From the NCBI GenBank assembly GCA_028708105.1, contig JAQVZR010000059.1:1-8293 (forward strand): DNA of 8,293 nucleotides, given 5' to 3'. The translations under genes and the position numbers were made by a program. The stretch is from Desulfoplanes sp. (GTDB lineage: Bacteria > Desulfobacterota > Desulfovibrionia > Desulfovibrionales > Desulfomicrobiaceae). A model generated the notes under the pieces. It was not told where the DNA came from. It ran no database searches and was given only the letters and a program-made list of their open reading frames with translations. This document shows positions 1 to 6,506 of the stretch, piece after piece; within the stretch, counting starts at the first letter, position 1, and every line of letters begins with the position of its first letter.

Positions 1-204
1 GACCGTGGAGGCCGAGGTGATAGACAATAATTCGGCCAGATCTTTCTGGGGCATAGCTCCCAGGGCAATCAGATGGGCCAGGGCCATGAACTGAACCCGA
101 CTCACCCCGGTATCAACCAAACGTTTTTCAAGAACAGCCGAAAAAGCCTTAAAGGTCAGATTACAATGAAATCCCAGACTTTCCGGTGGATTAAACGTGG
201 GCAT
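1..204 (-). CDS. MarR-family transcriptional regulator, C-terminal part outside window
   Basis: The reading frame is open from an ATG at 204 to the window edge, giving the first 68 residues of a protein that normally has about 140-150. Residues 8-50 (SLGFHCNLTFKAFSAVLEKR, then SRVQFMALAHLIALG) fit the N-terminal dimerisation helix and second helix of MarR proteins. Residues 52-68 (PQKDLAELLSITSASTV) fit the start of the winged helix-turn-helix, with the usual 'L-A-x-x-L-x-I-x-x-x-T-V' pattern of the recognition helix. A strong Shine-Dalgarno (GGGGGAG) lies 7 bases before the ATG, which fixes the start. MarR proteins are cytoplasmic dimers that usually repress their own gene and a neighbour and release DNA on binding a small ligand. 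The ligand and target cannot be told here. Nested palindromes just upstream (223-257) are the probable operator. The assignment rests on half the protein. Confidence 0.8.
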   Translation of the reverse strand, partial: MPTFNPPESLGFHCNLTFKAFSAVLEKRLVDTGVSRVQFMALAHLIALGAMPQKDLAELLSITSASTV

Positions 205-222
205 ATATAATCTCCCCCTTGT

Positions 223-257
223 TTAGTTAGTTAATTAACAAATAGTATACTAACTAA
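223..257. promoter_or_regulatory. Probable MarR operator/promoter with nested palindromes
   Basis: The 35 bases in front of the marR ribosome-binding site contain three overlapping symmetries. An outer perfect 9-bp inverted repeat pairs TTAGTTAGT (223-231) with ACTAACTAA (249-257). Inside it sit two perfect 10-bp palindromes, GTTAATTAAC (230-239) and TAGTATACTA (243-252). On the minus strand TATACT falls inside the second palindrome and resembles a -10 box, but no well-spaced -35 box is evident. MarR proteins commonly bind AT-rich palindromes of this kind over their own promoter, so autorepression is the likely role. The binding itself is inferred. Confidence 0.6.
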
Positions 258-635
258 TATAATGCAAGAAACAAATTCCACCAGCTTTTTCCTTCTTGAC
301 CTTCAAACATAGCTCCGAATCCAACGTTACGCGCACTCCTAAATGCTTTGTTAAAAAAACCACTAAAAAGAATTGACCACCATGCCGATGGCGATTATTG
401 AGATAGATAAGAGTAAAAATTTAAGTTTAGATATCAGTGTGTTAGGTTAGAGAACAACTTTCCACATTGACCAGCACCCAAGGAGGATGCAAGCCAGACA
501 TAGATACTCCCAACACCTTTACTAGTAATATGGATCGTTACGTTTGGCCCGGATACATCTCTGTGATGATACTCGGAACACGTGTATCCTGCCACTCATG
601 TGTACACTTACCCTTCCTGTAAGAGGATCTTTGTG
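258..635. other. Gene-free interval between marR and the acidic gene pair
   Basis: About 380 bases with no supportable gene on either strand. Only short frames occur, such as a 22-codon frame at 382-450 without a ribosome-binding site. A 7-bp inverted repeat GGATACA (551-557)/TGTATCC (583-589), with an 8-bp palindrome ACACGTGT at 578-585, lies shortly before the first small gene and could form a leader hairpin. No convincing sigma70 promoter was found for the plus-strand genes, although their promoter should lie here. Confidence 0.5.
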
Positions 636-881
636 ATGTTTGATGATATAGAGAGTGCTGTGAAATACTCCATTGAGAATGATGAAACAGCAAAAGTCAC
701 TGTCAGTTCCCTGGATGATGCCATTGAACAGGCAGAAGAAGAAAATTATGATTTTGATTACAACCTTGTAAACGACGATGATGGCATTCAGGAAATCTGG
801 GAAATGTGGGGCTGGAGCGAAGGCAATGAGGACGAAGAACCTGAATGGCGTATCCTTATTACTGCATTGAACAAGGAGTAA
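636..881 (+). CDS. Small highly acidic hypothetical protein (81 aa)
   Basis: I do not recognise this family. The ATG at 636 was chosen because AGAGG lies about 9 bases upstream; the frame is open back to a GTG at 582, but nothing like a Shine-Dalgarno precedes that codon. The 81-residue product is extremely acidic, with 26 Asp/Glu against 4 Lys/Arg, concentrated in residues 27-49 (DDAIEQAEEEN..., NDDDG) and 62-70. It has a tryptophan-rich stretch at residues 55-60 (WEMWGW). There is no signal peptide or membrane segment, so it is probably cytoplasmic. Its last codons contain the AAGGAG ribosome-binding site of the next gene, so the two should be co-transcribed and translationally coupled. The charge pattern would suit a DNA-mimic, an antitoxin-like inhibitor or a partner-binding protein, but the sequence does not decide between these. 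Confidence 0.65.
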   Translation: MFDDIESAVKYSIENDETAKVTVSSLDDAIEQAEEENYDFDYNLVNDDDGIQEIWEMWGWSEGNEDEEPEWRILITALNKE

Positions 882-885
882 TAAA

Positions 886-1269
886 ATGTTTGTTATCGCT
901 GTCGGTAAGCAATTAGCATATTCAAAACCAGACTTTGCATCGACTACCATGTCTGGCCTTGAGGCATTGCTGGACCGGGCATTCCAAGAGTGGCGCTTCA
1001 AGGGTGATGATCTGTATGTGTATGGGGAACTCCCGCATAGCGAAGAAGAAGACTGGTACCTTTTCGGCAAGCTGTTCAATATCGAACCCCGCTATTCAGG
1101 TCTGAAGACCCTGCTTCGGGAAATCAAAAATTACCGGCTCACACTTTCCCCGGAACTGCCAAAATTCGGAGGAATCGCACCCACAGAGATTCCCGACGTC
1201 TGGTCTTGGGATGAGAACCATATACTGGCGGGATCATGCATTGATGATCTGGAAATAGTACCGCGATAG
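886..1269 (+). CDS. Hypothetical protein (127 aa), coupled to the preceding acidic gene
   Basis: I do not recognise this family. The ATG at 886 follows the stop of the preceding gene by 4 bases and is served by AAGGAG, 7 bases upstream, inside that gene's 3' end. The product is soluble, with no signal peptide or transmembrane segment, and moderately acidic (about 21 acidic against 13 basic residues). It is rich in aromatic residues (W36, YVY around 44-46, W57, Y58, W116 region). Residues 24-37 look helical (GLEALLDRAFQEWRF), residues 72-83 form a second likely helix (GLKTLLREIKNY), and the C-terminal third is proline-rich with short strands. Ribosome-binding site, base composition and a terminator directly after the stop all support a real gene. 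The tight coupling suggests it works with the acidic protein, possibly as a complex; that is inference. Confidence 0.7.
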   Translation: MFVIAVGKQLAYSKPDFASTTMSGLEALLDRAFQEWRFKGDDLYVYGELPHSEEEDWYLFGKLFNIEPRYSGLKTLLREIKNYRLTLSPELPKFGGIAPTEIPDVWSWDENHILAGSCIDDLEIVPR

Positions 1270-1281
1270 TTTTTTTTACTT

Positions 1282-1329
1282 TATAATAAAAAGCGCCATG
1301 ATATTTCTATCATGGCGTTTTTTATTATA
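1282..1329. terminator. Bidirectional rho-independent terminator, 22-bp stem
   Basis: A near-perfect hairpin of 22 base pairs with a TTTC loop (1304-1307). The core CGCCATGATA (1294-1303) pairs with TATCATGGCG (1308-1317), and the flanking A-tract and T-tract continue the pairing out to TATAAT/ATTATA, interrupted only by one G-U. Each strand ends in a run of about six T after the GC core, so it can stop transcription both from the acidic gene pair (plus) and from the convergent nfeD-qmcA operon (minus). Confidence 0.9.
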
Positions 1330-1352
1330 CCCCCAATGCAGGGAAGCATAAC

Positions 1353-2315
1353 CTATACTGTTTTCGGCATAGACTCGGACAGGGTGAATCCATTGCCCTT
1401 TGCCGTATGATCAATAACCGACATGGCAGTGGCCACCATGGATGAGATATCCCCAAGATTGCTCGGGATGATCATGGTGTTGTTTTCCTTGGCCAGGTTC
1501 CCAAATGCAGAAATATATTTTTCCGCCACACGCAGGTTTGCGGCGGTCTCTCCCCCGTTCATGGTCAGGGCCTCGGCAACCATTCTGAGTCCTTGGGCTG
1601 TGGCCTCAGCCACCAGTTTAATTTCCTCGGCCCTACCTTCAGCTTCGTTGATACGCTTTTGCTTTTCCCCCTCAGAAACCTGCACCGCCTCTTTTTTCAG
1701 TCCTTCGGCACGGTTGATCCGGGATTGGCGTTCACCCTCGGAGGTGGCAATGGCGGCACGTTTTTCCCGTTCGGCACGCATCTGTTTTTCCATGGCATCC
1801 ATGACTGTCTTGGGCGGAGTAATATCCTTGATTTCATAGCGCAGAACTTTAACACCCCAATTCTGGGCGGCTTCATCAATGGCCGCCACCACCTGACGAT
1901 TGAGTGATTCCCGCTCTTCAAAAGTCCTGTCCAATTCGATCTTTCCGATCACCGACCGGAGTGAAGTCTGGGCCAGTTGACTGGCGGCAAGATGATAATT
2001 GTCGATCCCATAGGCTGAAAGTCTGCTGTCAATGACCTGTAGATATAATACCCCGTCTACGGAAACGGACACATTATCCGTGGTAATGCAATCCTGGGAA
2101 GCGATGTCCAGGACCTCTTCCTTGAGAGAACGTTTGTAAGCCACTTTATCGAGAAAAGGAATCAGGATGTGGAACCCAGCTCCCAGACTGCCCGTATATT
2201 TGCCCAGCCGTTCCACAATATATTCAGAACGCTGGGGAACAACCACCGCCGTTTTAACCAACAGGACAATTACAATAAGTGCGAATACGGCAACGACAAT
2301 CAGGGATTCATTCAT
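1353..2315 (-). CDS. qmcA: SPFH/stomatin-like membrane protease regulator (paraslipin, QmcA-like)
   Basis: A 320-residue protein of the stomatin/prohibitin (SPFH) superfamily. Residues 4-21 form one N-terminal membrane anchor (LIVVAVFALIVIVLLV). Residues 24 to about 190 are the SPFH domain, with the typical VVPQRSEYIVERLGKY, GFHILIPFLDKV and QDCITTDNVSVSVDGVLYLQV segments. Residues 175-245 are a charged Ala/Glu/Arg coiled coil with repeated 'SEGE/AEG' motifs. The tail NTMIIPSNLGDISSMVATAM is characteristic of paraslipins. Length matches bacterial QmcA (about 300-320). The start at 2315 is set by AGGAG 7 bases upstream; an upstream in-frame extension lacks such a site. Members form large oligomeric rings at the inner membrane and influence FtsH-type proteolysis or membrane microdomains. 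It follows nfeD, its usual partner, after a 187-base gap with no terminator or gene, so it is probably second in that operon. Confidence 0.93.
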   Translation of the reverse strand: MNESLIVVAVFALIVIVLLVKTAVVVPQRSEYIVERLGKYTGSLGAGFHILIPFLDKVAYKRSLKEEVLDIASQDCITTDNVSVSVDGVLYLQVIDSRLSAYGIDNYHLAASQLAQTSLRSVIGKIELDRTFEERESLNRQVVAAIDEAAQNWGVKVLRYEIKDITPPKTVMDAMEKQMRAEREKRAAIATSEGERQSRINRAEGLKKEAVQVSEGEKQKRINEAEGRAEEIKLVAEATAQGLRMVAEALTMNGGETAANLRVAEKYISAFGNLAKENNTMIIPSNLGDISSMVATAMSVIDHTAKGNGFTLSESMPKTV

Positions 2316-2502
2316 GGTTTTCTCCTGGTAAAAAGTGTTCAACTCTGGGGAATGCACAGCTCTTGGTCTGCGTCATCACTTTTTTTGCACGAAAGCACAA
2401 AAAGAGTCATCGTACACAAACGGATCTTATTAAACGGAGCGATATCAGACAGTAACGAACCGGCATCAAATCAATGAGGCCTGCGTGATGTGCATCTTCC
2501 GG

Positions 2503-2967
2503 TCATGCACCTCTGCCATCGACAGGTTTGACCTTCAATGTGAGCCCGTCATCCGAGGTCTGGGTTTCAATGATAACCGACTCGCCCTCAGCAATTTTTG
2601 TATCCGCCACAGCCCTCCAAAAACTGCCCTGCACTTTGATTTCCCCTTCCCGGCCCGGTACAATAGTGGTGGTAACGAGAGCCTTTTTGCCGATTTTTGA
2701 ATCAGCGTAGGCATCATCAATATCACTTCGGACAGTGCCTTTAAAAGTCCTCAATCCATATTTACGTAAGGAGAGTAAAAAAAGCAGGGAAGAGCAGACA
2801 AAAATAATAATCTGGACCTTGATACTGACCCCCAAAAGCCAGGCACATAAACCAGCGATCCAGCTCCCTGCGGTAAAAAATATAAGGATAAATGCGGGCA
2901 TCGTCATTTCACCTATGAGAAAAATCACACCTACAAAAAACCATATCAACGCGGGGGATGGATACAT
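2503..2967 (-). CDS. NfeD-family membrane protein, short form
   Basis: A 154-residue protein of the short NfeD type (NfeD1b-like), without the N-terminal ClpP-like protease domain of long forms. Three hydrophobic segments lie at about residues 5-22, 24-44 and 49-66 (IWFFVGVIFLIGE and following), then a soluble OB-fold-like domain at about 92-147 (GKKALVTTTIVPGREGEIKVQGSFWRA..., ending in TLKVKP). The 'G-x-V/I-x-V-x-G-x-x-W-x-A' pattern is the hallmark of NfeD C-terminal domains. The start at 2967 is set by CAGGAG with a 6-base spacer; a longer in-frame extension to 3021 has no such site. NfeD proteins are almost always encoded beside a stomatin-like gene and bind it, as here with the qmcA-like gene downstream. 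A candidate promoter lies at 3055-3084. Confidence 0.92.
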   Translation of the reverse strand: MYPSPALIWFFVGVIFLIGEMTMPAFILIFFTAGSWIAGLCAWLLGVSIKVQIIIFVCSSLLFLLSLRKYGLRTFKGTVRSDIDDAYADSKIGKKALVTTTIVPGREGEIKVQGSFWRAVADTKIAEGESVIIETQTSDDGLTLKVKPVDGRGA

Positions 2968-3054
2968 GCAGAACTCCTGTAAAAAGAACAAATCCTGATC
3001 GACGGCTTTGGGAAAAAACAAAACGAAGCGTAAACAGACGAACTACCTCATGGA

Positions 3055-3084
3055 ATAATACATCATTTCCTATAGCAAATCCAA
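3055..3084 (-). promoter_or_regulatory. Candidate sigma70-type promoter for nfeD-qmcA
   Basis: Read on the minus strand, TTGGAT (3084-3079) and TATTAT (3060-3055) are separated by 18 bases and resemble -35 and -10 boxes. They lie about 90 bases before the nfeD start, with no terminator in between. This is a match by eye to a degenerate consensus only. Confidence 0.35.
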
Positions 3085-3198
3085 CGAAATCTGAAAAGCT
3101 TGGGCCCCTGTTTTTTACAGACTGGCAACCTCCTCTTACCTTGAATCTAGTAATTTTCCTGAAGTATGTTCGCAACGATAAGGCATATCAACATTCCA

Positions 3199-3369
3199 GT
3201 AGGGGCGACCGGTTGGTCGCCCGGATACGGCACTGTTGTTATGTGACACTGTTGTTATGTGCATCACGCTGAAAAATAATGGATGCCTGATGGAATCACC
3301 GCAAGATGCGGCCCGATAAATGGTGTAATCCATGATCCAACAGGGGGCGACCAGCCGGTACGCCCCTAC
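3199..3369. repeat. REPIN-like element: two inverted GTAG-headed REP palindromes
   Basis: The left unit (3199-3222) begins GTAG and folds into a perfect hairpin, GGGCGACC (3203-3210)/GGTCGCCC (3215-3222) with a GGTT loop. The right unit (3343-3369), read on the minus strand, also begins GTAG and matches the left with one inserted base and one substitution, then carries its own hairpin with a one-base bulge. Two inverted REP units about 120 bases apart make a REPIN. The GTAG tetranucleotide before a palindrome is the known recognition feature of REP elements moved by REP-associated tyrosine transposases (RAYT/TnpA_REP). The interior also contains a small hairpin (CCGCA/TGCGG, 3299-3311) with imperfectly complementary flanks (3291-3300 and 3322-3332). 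No transposase gene lies in the window, so the element would be non-autonomous. Confidence 0.75.
3231..3262 (+). repeat. Two tandem copies of a 16-bp unit inside the REPIN
   Basis: CACTGTTGTTATGTGA at 3231-3246 is followed directly by a second copy at 3247-3262 that differs only in its last base (A to C). Two copies 15/16 identical suggest a recent slippage duplication in the interior of the REPIN-like element. Confidence 0.85.
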
Positions 3370-3598
3370 AAAAAGTTGCTTCAAAATGTATACATATTTT
3401 TGCATCTATGCGCATGCCAAGCCATCCAAACTATCCTATGACTCTCGAATATCAACAGCACTCGAAACGTGCCTTGCAATTTGTTAGACACTTTTAACCT
3501 CTCACCTCAAGGAAGATCTTATCCCATGTCGACGATAAAACGTCTAGCGCTTGTTACATCATGACTTCGCACCGGGAATAATGTTATTCGATACCCAC

Positions 3599-3657
3599 AA
3601 AAAAGGCGTATTTCCAGATGATGAAGATGCTGCAAGCATCGTCCGGAAAACGCCTTT
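3599..3657 (-). terminator. Rho-independent terminator of the tmc-usp operon
   Basis: On the minus strand, about 40 bases after the usp stop, AAAGGCGTTTTCC (3657-3645) pairs with GGAAATACGCCTTT (3615-3602) apart from one bulged base, and a run of six T follows (3604-3599). The long loop contains a second perfect hairpin, GATGC/GCATC, around a 5-base loop (3626-3640). No other terminator is seen between the tmc genes, so this should end the whole transcript. Confidence 0.85.
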
Positions 3658-3694
3658 CTATTGTGTAACTATGCCGTGCGTGGTCAATGGGGGA

Positions 3695-4609
3695 TCAGTC
3701 AGTCTCGTCCTCTCTGATCTTGCCTGCGATGGCATGATAGTTGACGCTCATGACCGGACAATGGGCACGTAAGGCAACACGAACCATAGTAGAGCCCATA
3801 AATGCCTCGTCCTTCGTGTCCTTGGAATGATGCGCCATGATAATCAAATCCGCGTTGTTCTGACGGGCACTCTTGAGGATTTCCTGGTACGGAATTCCTT
3901 CCCAGGCCTCGGCTGAAAACTCAGGTATCCCTTCCAGCTGGCCCGCACACTCATGATTGATACGTGCAACCGCATCCACACATCCAGCCTCGATGGCTTC
4001 CTGATCCTGCCGAACCCCACGGTAACCGCCGTGGACAGACACTGCATGGAAAACATGCAAGCCAGCTTTATACTCACGGGCCATCCTTCGCCCATAGTTC
4101 AGAGCATGATTCCCCGGCTGCGAAAAATCCGTGGCAACCAGAATCTGGTGCGTGTCCTCAGTGGTTTCCCTTACAGGTCGGGTCACAATCAAGACAGGAC
4201 AGCGTGCTTTTTGACTCACTTTTTCCAAGCAGCTCCCGGCGGTTCCCCAGATGGAAGAACGACATTCCACCTCTTTGGATGCATGAGGTCCCATAACGAT
4301 CAGGTCGATCTTATTCCTACGTGCAAAACGCAGAATCTCAGTATGTGGGAGCCCGGGGGTAACTTCAAAAACAACTTCCGGAAGCGTTGAGGTCATCTCC
4401 TGGTAGTACTCCTTGAGATGTGCCTGTATTTTTTCGACTTCTCCGCAGGGCACGAGGTGCCGAACCTGTCCCCACCCATATTCCATACCACAGGCATGAA
4501 ATACATAGAGCTTGGCATGATTCTGAAGGGCCAGAGAAATTGCTTCCCTGGCAGCATAATCACTTTCGGGTGACGGGGTGACCGCAAGAAGAATCTTTTT
4601 AAAGAACAT
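3695..4609 (-). CDS. Tandem-domain universal stress protein (UspA family)
   Basis: A 304-residue protein with two Usp domains, about residues 4-143 and 154-289. Each starts with the typical beta strand (KKILLAVTPSPES and HQILVATDFSQPG) and ends with the signature strand pair (IDLIVMGPHA...CPVLIV and ADLIIMAHHS...MGST...CPVMSV). The ATP-binding pattern G-x2-G-x9-G-S/T is only partial: domain 2 keeps G272-S273-T274 at the right spacing but has A259 and S262 for the first two glycines. Domain 1 has G107 but A110, and its terminal GTAGS is displaced. Nucleotide binding is therefore uncertain. The start at 4609 follows AGGAG by about 8 bases; a longer in-frame extension lacks such a site. It lies 122 bases after tmcA with no terminator between, and the operon terminator follows it, so it is probably the last gene of the tmc operon. 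From memory, tmc loci of Desulfovibrio also carry a Usp gene nearby. Confidence 0.9.
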   Translation of the reverse strand: MFFKKILLAVTPSPESDYAAREAISLALQNHAKLYVFHACGMEYGWGQVRHLVPCGEVEKIQAHLKEYYQEMTSTLPEVVFEVTPGLPHTEILRFARRNKIDLIVMGPHASKEVECRSSIWGTAGSCLEKVSQKARCPVLIVTRPVRETTEDTHQILVATDFSQPGNHALNYGRRMAREYKAGLHVFHAVSVHGGYRGVRQDQEAIEAGCVDAVARINHECAGQLEGIPEFSAEAWEGIPYQEILKSARQNNADLIIMAHHSKDTKDEAFMGSTMVRVALRAHCPVMSVNYHAIAGKIREDETD

Positions 4610-4731
4610 GAATGTATCTCCTAGGTTGGAATACCTGAGTTCTCTTCCCTGCACTCTTTCTAAGGAACACGTCCCACCAATTCTGTACACGAAACCTTAT
4701 AGAGCATCTGCTGTCTGTTGTACATTATTAC

Positions 4732-5121
4732 TTATTTTTTTGTCTTTACATGACACTGTCCGCAAGAAAGCGGACCTTCTTTGGTTTCAGTATGACAGGT
4801 GATGCAACGCTGATGGTAGGCCCGCATAAGCCCCAATTCCTTGCCCTTAGGCTTGGCCGGATGGCAGCTGGAGCAGGACTCGTCTTCGGACGATTCATCT
4901 TCCACCAAGGTGCCGTCTTTATATACATGATGACAAACCGAACAATCTTCGATGCCGGCTTTTTCATTATGCATATCATGCACAAAAGGAACTGCCGGAC
5001 GTTGATGTGTCGTGAATGCCGGGTCCAGGAGCATGGTTATATCTTCCTGGTCGGCCATGGCCATGGTCGGCCAGATAAGCATGACAACAGCAATCATGAT
5101 CAACTTCATAAACGGCTTCAT
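4732..5121 (-). CDS. tmcA: Periplasmic tetraheme cytochrome c3, acidic type II (TmcA)
   Basis: A 129-residue precursor with a Sec signal peptide ([23 protein letters not shown], cleavage near residue 23). The mature part has four CxxCH heme sites: C60-H64, C83-H87, C106-H110 and C120-H124. H48, H51, H65 (directly after the first heme site) and H103 supply the four further axial histidines, giving the bis-His coordination of cytochromes c3. All four sites have two residues between the cysteines, and an acidic loop (EDESSEDES, about 74-82) lies between hemes 1 and 2. Both features fit the acidic type II c3 that serves Tmc rather than the type I electron pool. In known systems TmcA takes electrons from hydrogenases through type I c3 and passes them to the membrane complex. 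The start at 5121 was chosen for GAGGG about 5 bases upstream and because it gives a clean signal peptide. It follows tmcB by 44 bases. Confidence 0.93.
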   Translation of the reverse strand: MKPFMKLIMIAVVMLIWPTMAMADQEDITMLLDPAFTTHQRPAVPFVHDMHNEKAGIEDCSVCHHVYKDGTLVEDESSEDESCSSCHPAKPKGKELGLMRAYHQRCITCHTETKEGPLSCGQCHVKTKK

Positions 5122-5165
5122 ACGTCCCTCGTCCACCATAGTGTGATTGTGTGCAGTATACAAAA

Positions 5166-6488
5166 CTATTTCTCCATACACTCATAAATGATATCAATGA
5201 GAAACATGAGCTTCATGTCCAGCTTGTTGTCATGGATAATATCTTCCAGACCGCCATGGCAGTTGTGACACGGGGCAACGCAGATCTCGGCTCCGGTATT
5301 CCTGAGCTGATCAGCCTTGACCGTGTTTCCGCTTACTCTGGTCTTCTTGAAAGGCGGTCCGCAATTGATCACCCCGCCACCCGCAGAACAACAATAATTA
5401 TGTTCGCGGTTTGGCGTCATTTCAATGAAGTTAGGACAAAAAGCACGCAACACCTCACGGGCTTTTTCATGCAATCCTCTTCCACGGACAATATTACAAG
5501 GGTCATGCAGGGTGACGGTTTTATCAAAGGTCTTGGCCACTTTGAGCTTGCCGGTTTCCAGAAGCTCCCAATAGAATTCAATGGCATGCATTACCTTGAT
5601 CGGATACGATTTCCATCCCAGCCATCTGTTGCCCACATCGTACACGGAACGGAAGGCATGACCGCATTCGCCCATGACGATACGCTTGCAGCGCAAATCC
5701 ATGGCTGATTCAAAATGTTTCTGTTTCAGCCGGCCCATGATCTCATAGTCACCCGAATACATGGCCATGTCGCTGTTGTCCCACCCTGGAGTCGAAGGCA
5801 TCGTCCAATTCTGCCCCGTGACATGCATAAGCACTGCGGCCTGGTAGATAAGCTGGGTCCTGAACTTGGGTTCCGGACCGATCACGGAATAAAAGATATC
5901 CGCCCCTTCCTTGTCCAGGGGAATACGCAGATCCGGAATCTCATCCCGGGCCTCTTCCTCCTGCCATTGCAGGCTGTCGGTCCACTCGTCATCCTTGACC
6001 CACATCTGATTCATGGTCGCGGCATGACTTTGGGCAGTATCTTGCAAATACTGGGGAGTGACACCCAGTTTATGACAAATTCTTCGGACAATCTGCATCA
6101 TGTAGGCGGTATCAATTCCAAAGGGACAATACTGCACACAACGTTTGCACAGATTGCATTCTGTGTAGGCCACCTGAGCCATCTGATACACAAATTCCGG
6201 ACTGACCCGGCCATTGTTTTTCAACAGAGGCCAAATGGTCTGCTTGACCTTGCCCACAGGAGAATAGCTGGGGTCATTATCATGGGAGAGATAAAAATGA
6301 CAGGCCTCGGAACAAAGGCCGCACCTGACACACATCTCACTATACGCCTGAAGACGTGCTCCTGTTTCTCCCTTGAGCACCTGCTGCACGACTTCCTGAA
6401 TCCGATCTGGAGTAAGGTTGTCCACACCGTGCTGCAGTCCCACATCATCGATCTTTCGCTTGGAAATATGACCGGTAATCGTTTTCAT
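5166..6488 (-). CDS. tmcB: Tmc complex cytoplasmic iron-sulfur protein, HdrD/DsrK-like (TmcB)
   Basis: A 440-residue soluble protein. Two ferredoxin-type 4Fe-4S motifs lie near the N terminus: [11 protein letters not shown] (C53, 56, 59, 63) and [14 protein letters not shown] (C111, 114, 117, 121). The C-terminal half is built of two CCG (heterodisulfide-reductase D) domains. The first is degenerate, keeping only the MGECGHA motif (C275) typical of DsrK/HmcF-like proteins. The second is complete: C331, then CC at 366-367, then CVAPCHNC (C403, 407, 410), which should bind a special 4Fe-4S cluster. No membrane segment is present, so it should sit on the cytoplasmic face and accept electrons from TmcC. 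Its final partner in the cytoplasm is not established. The ATG at 6488, with AGGAG 5-6 bases upstream, is preferred to a GTG 18 bases earlier. The gene follows tmcC by 18 bases. Confidence 0.93.
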   Translation of the reverse strand: MKTITGHISKRKIDDVGLQHGVDNLTPDRIQEVVQQVLKGETGARLQAYSEMCVRCGLCSEACHFYLSHDNDPSYSPVGKVKQTIWPLLKNNGRVSPEFVYQMAQVAYTECNLCKRCVQYCPFGIDTAYMMQIVRRICHKLGVTPQYLQDTAQSHAATMNQMWVKDDEWTDSLQWQEEEARDEIPDLRIPLDKEGADIFYSVIGPEPKFRTQLIYQAAVLMHVTGQNWTMPSTPGWDNSDMAMYSGDYEIMGRLKQKHFESAMDLRCKRIVMGECGHAFRSVYDVGNRWLGWKSYPIKVMHAIEFYWELLETGKLKVAKTFDKTVTLHDPCNIVRGRGLHEKAREVLRAFCPNFIEMTPNREHNYCCSAGGGVINCGPPFKKTRVSGNTVKADQLRNTGAEICVAPCHNCHGGLEDIIHDNKLDMKLMFLIDIIYECMEK

Positions 6489-6506
6489 TGGTTCTCCTTT
6501 CCTCAC

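Larger units (their letters stand above)
2968..3694. other. Long gene-free interval between nfeD and usp
   Basis: About 730 bases without a supportable gene. It holds a candidate nfeD promoter (3055-3084), a REPIN-like element (3199-3369) containing a 16-bp tandem duplication, and the terminator of the tmc-usp operon (3599-3657). The stretch 3370-3598 shows nothing I can name. Frames of 60-100 codons in this interval lack ribosome-binding sites, and several run through the REPIN palindromes, so I treat them as chance. Confidence 0.6.

Noticed and set aside
382..450. 22-codon plus-strand frame in the marR to acidic-gene gap
   Set aside because: No ribosome-binding site, too short to judge, and only a vague resemblance to transposase N termini.
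484..525. AAGGAGG directly followed by ATG at 487, opening a 12-codon frame
   Set aside because: The Shine-Dalgarno touches the ATG with no spacer, and the frame stops almost at once.
522..1079. 185-codon minus-strand frame
   Set aside because: It lies antisense across the two coupled plus-strand genes, which have better ribosome-binding sites, composition and a terminator; its composition looks like a shadow frame.
2421..2480. 19-codon minus-strand frame in the nfeD-qmcA gap
   Set aside because: No ribosome-binding site and no recognisable feature.
3199..3369. CRISPR array
   Set aside because: There are only two repeat units, inverted rather than direct, and no spacers or cas genes; a REP doublet explains them.
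3136..3405. 89-codon minus-strand frame
   Set aside because: It runs straight through the REPIN palindromes and has no ribosome-binding site.
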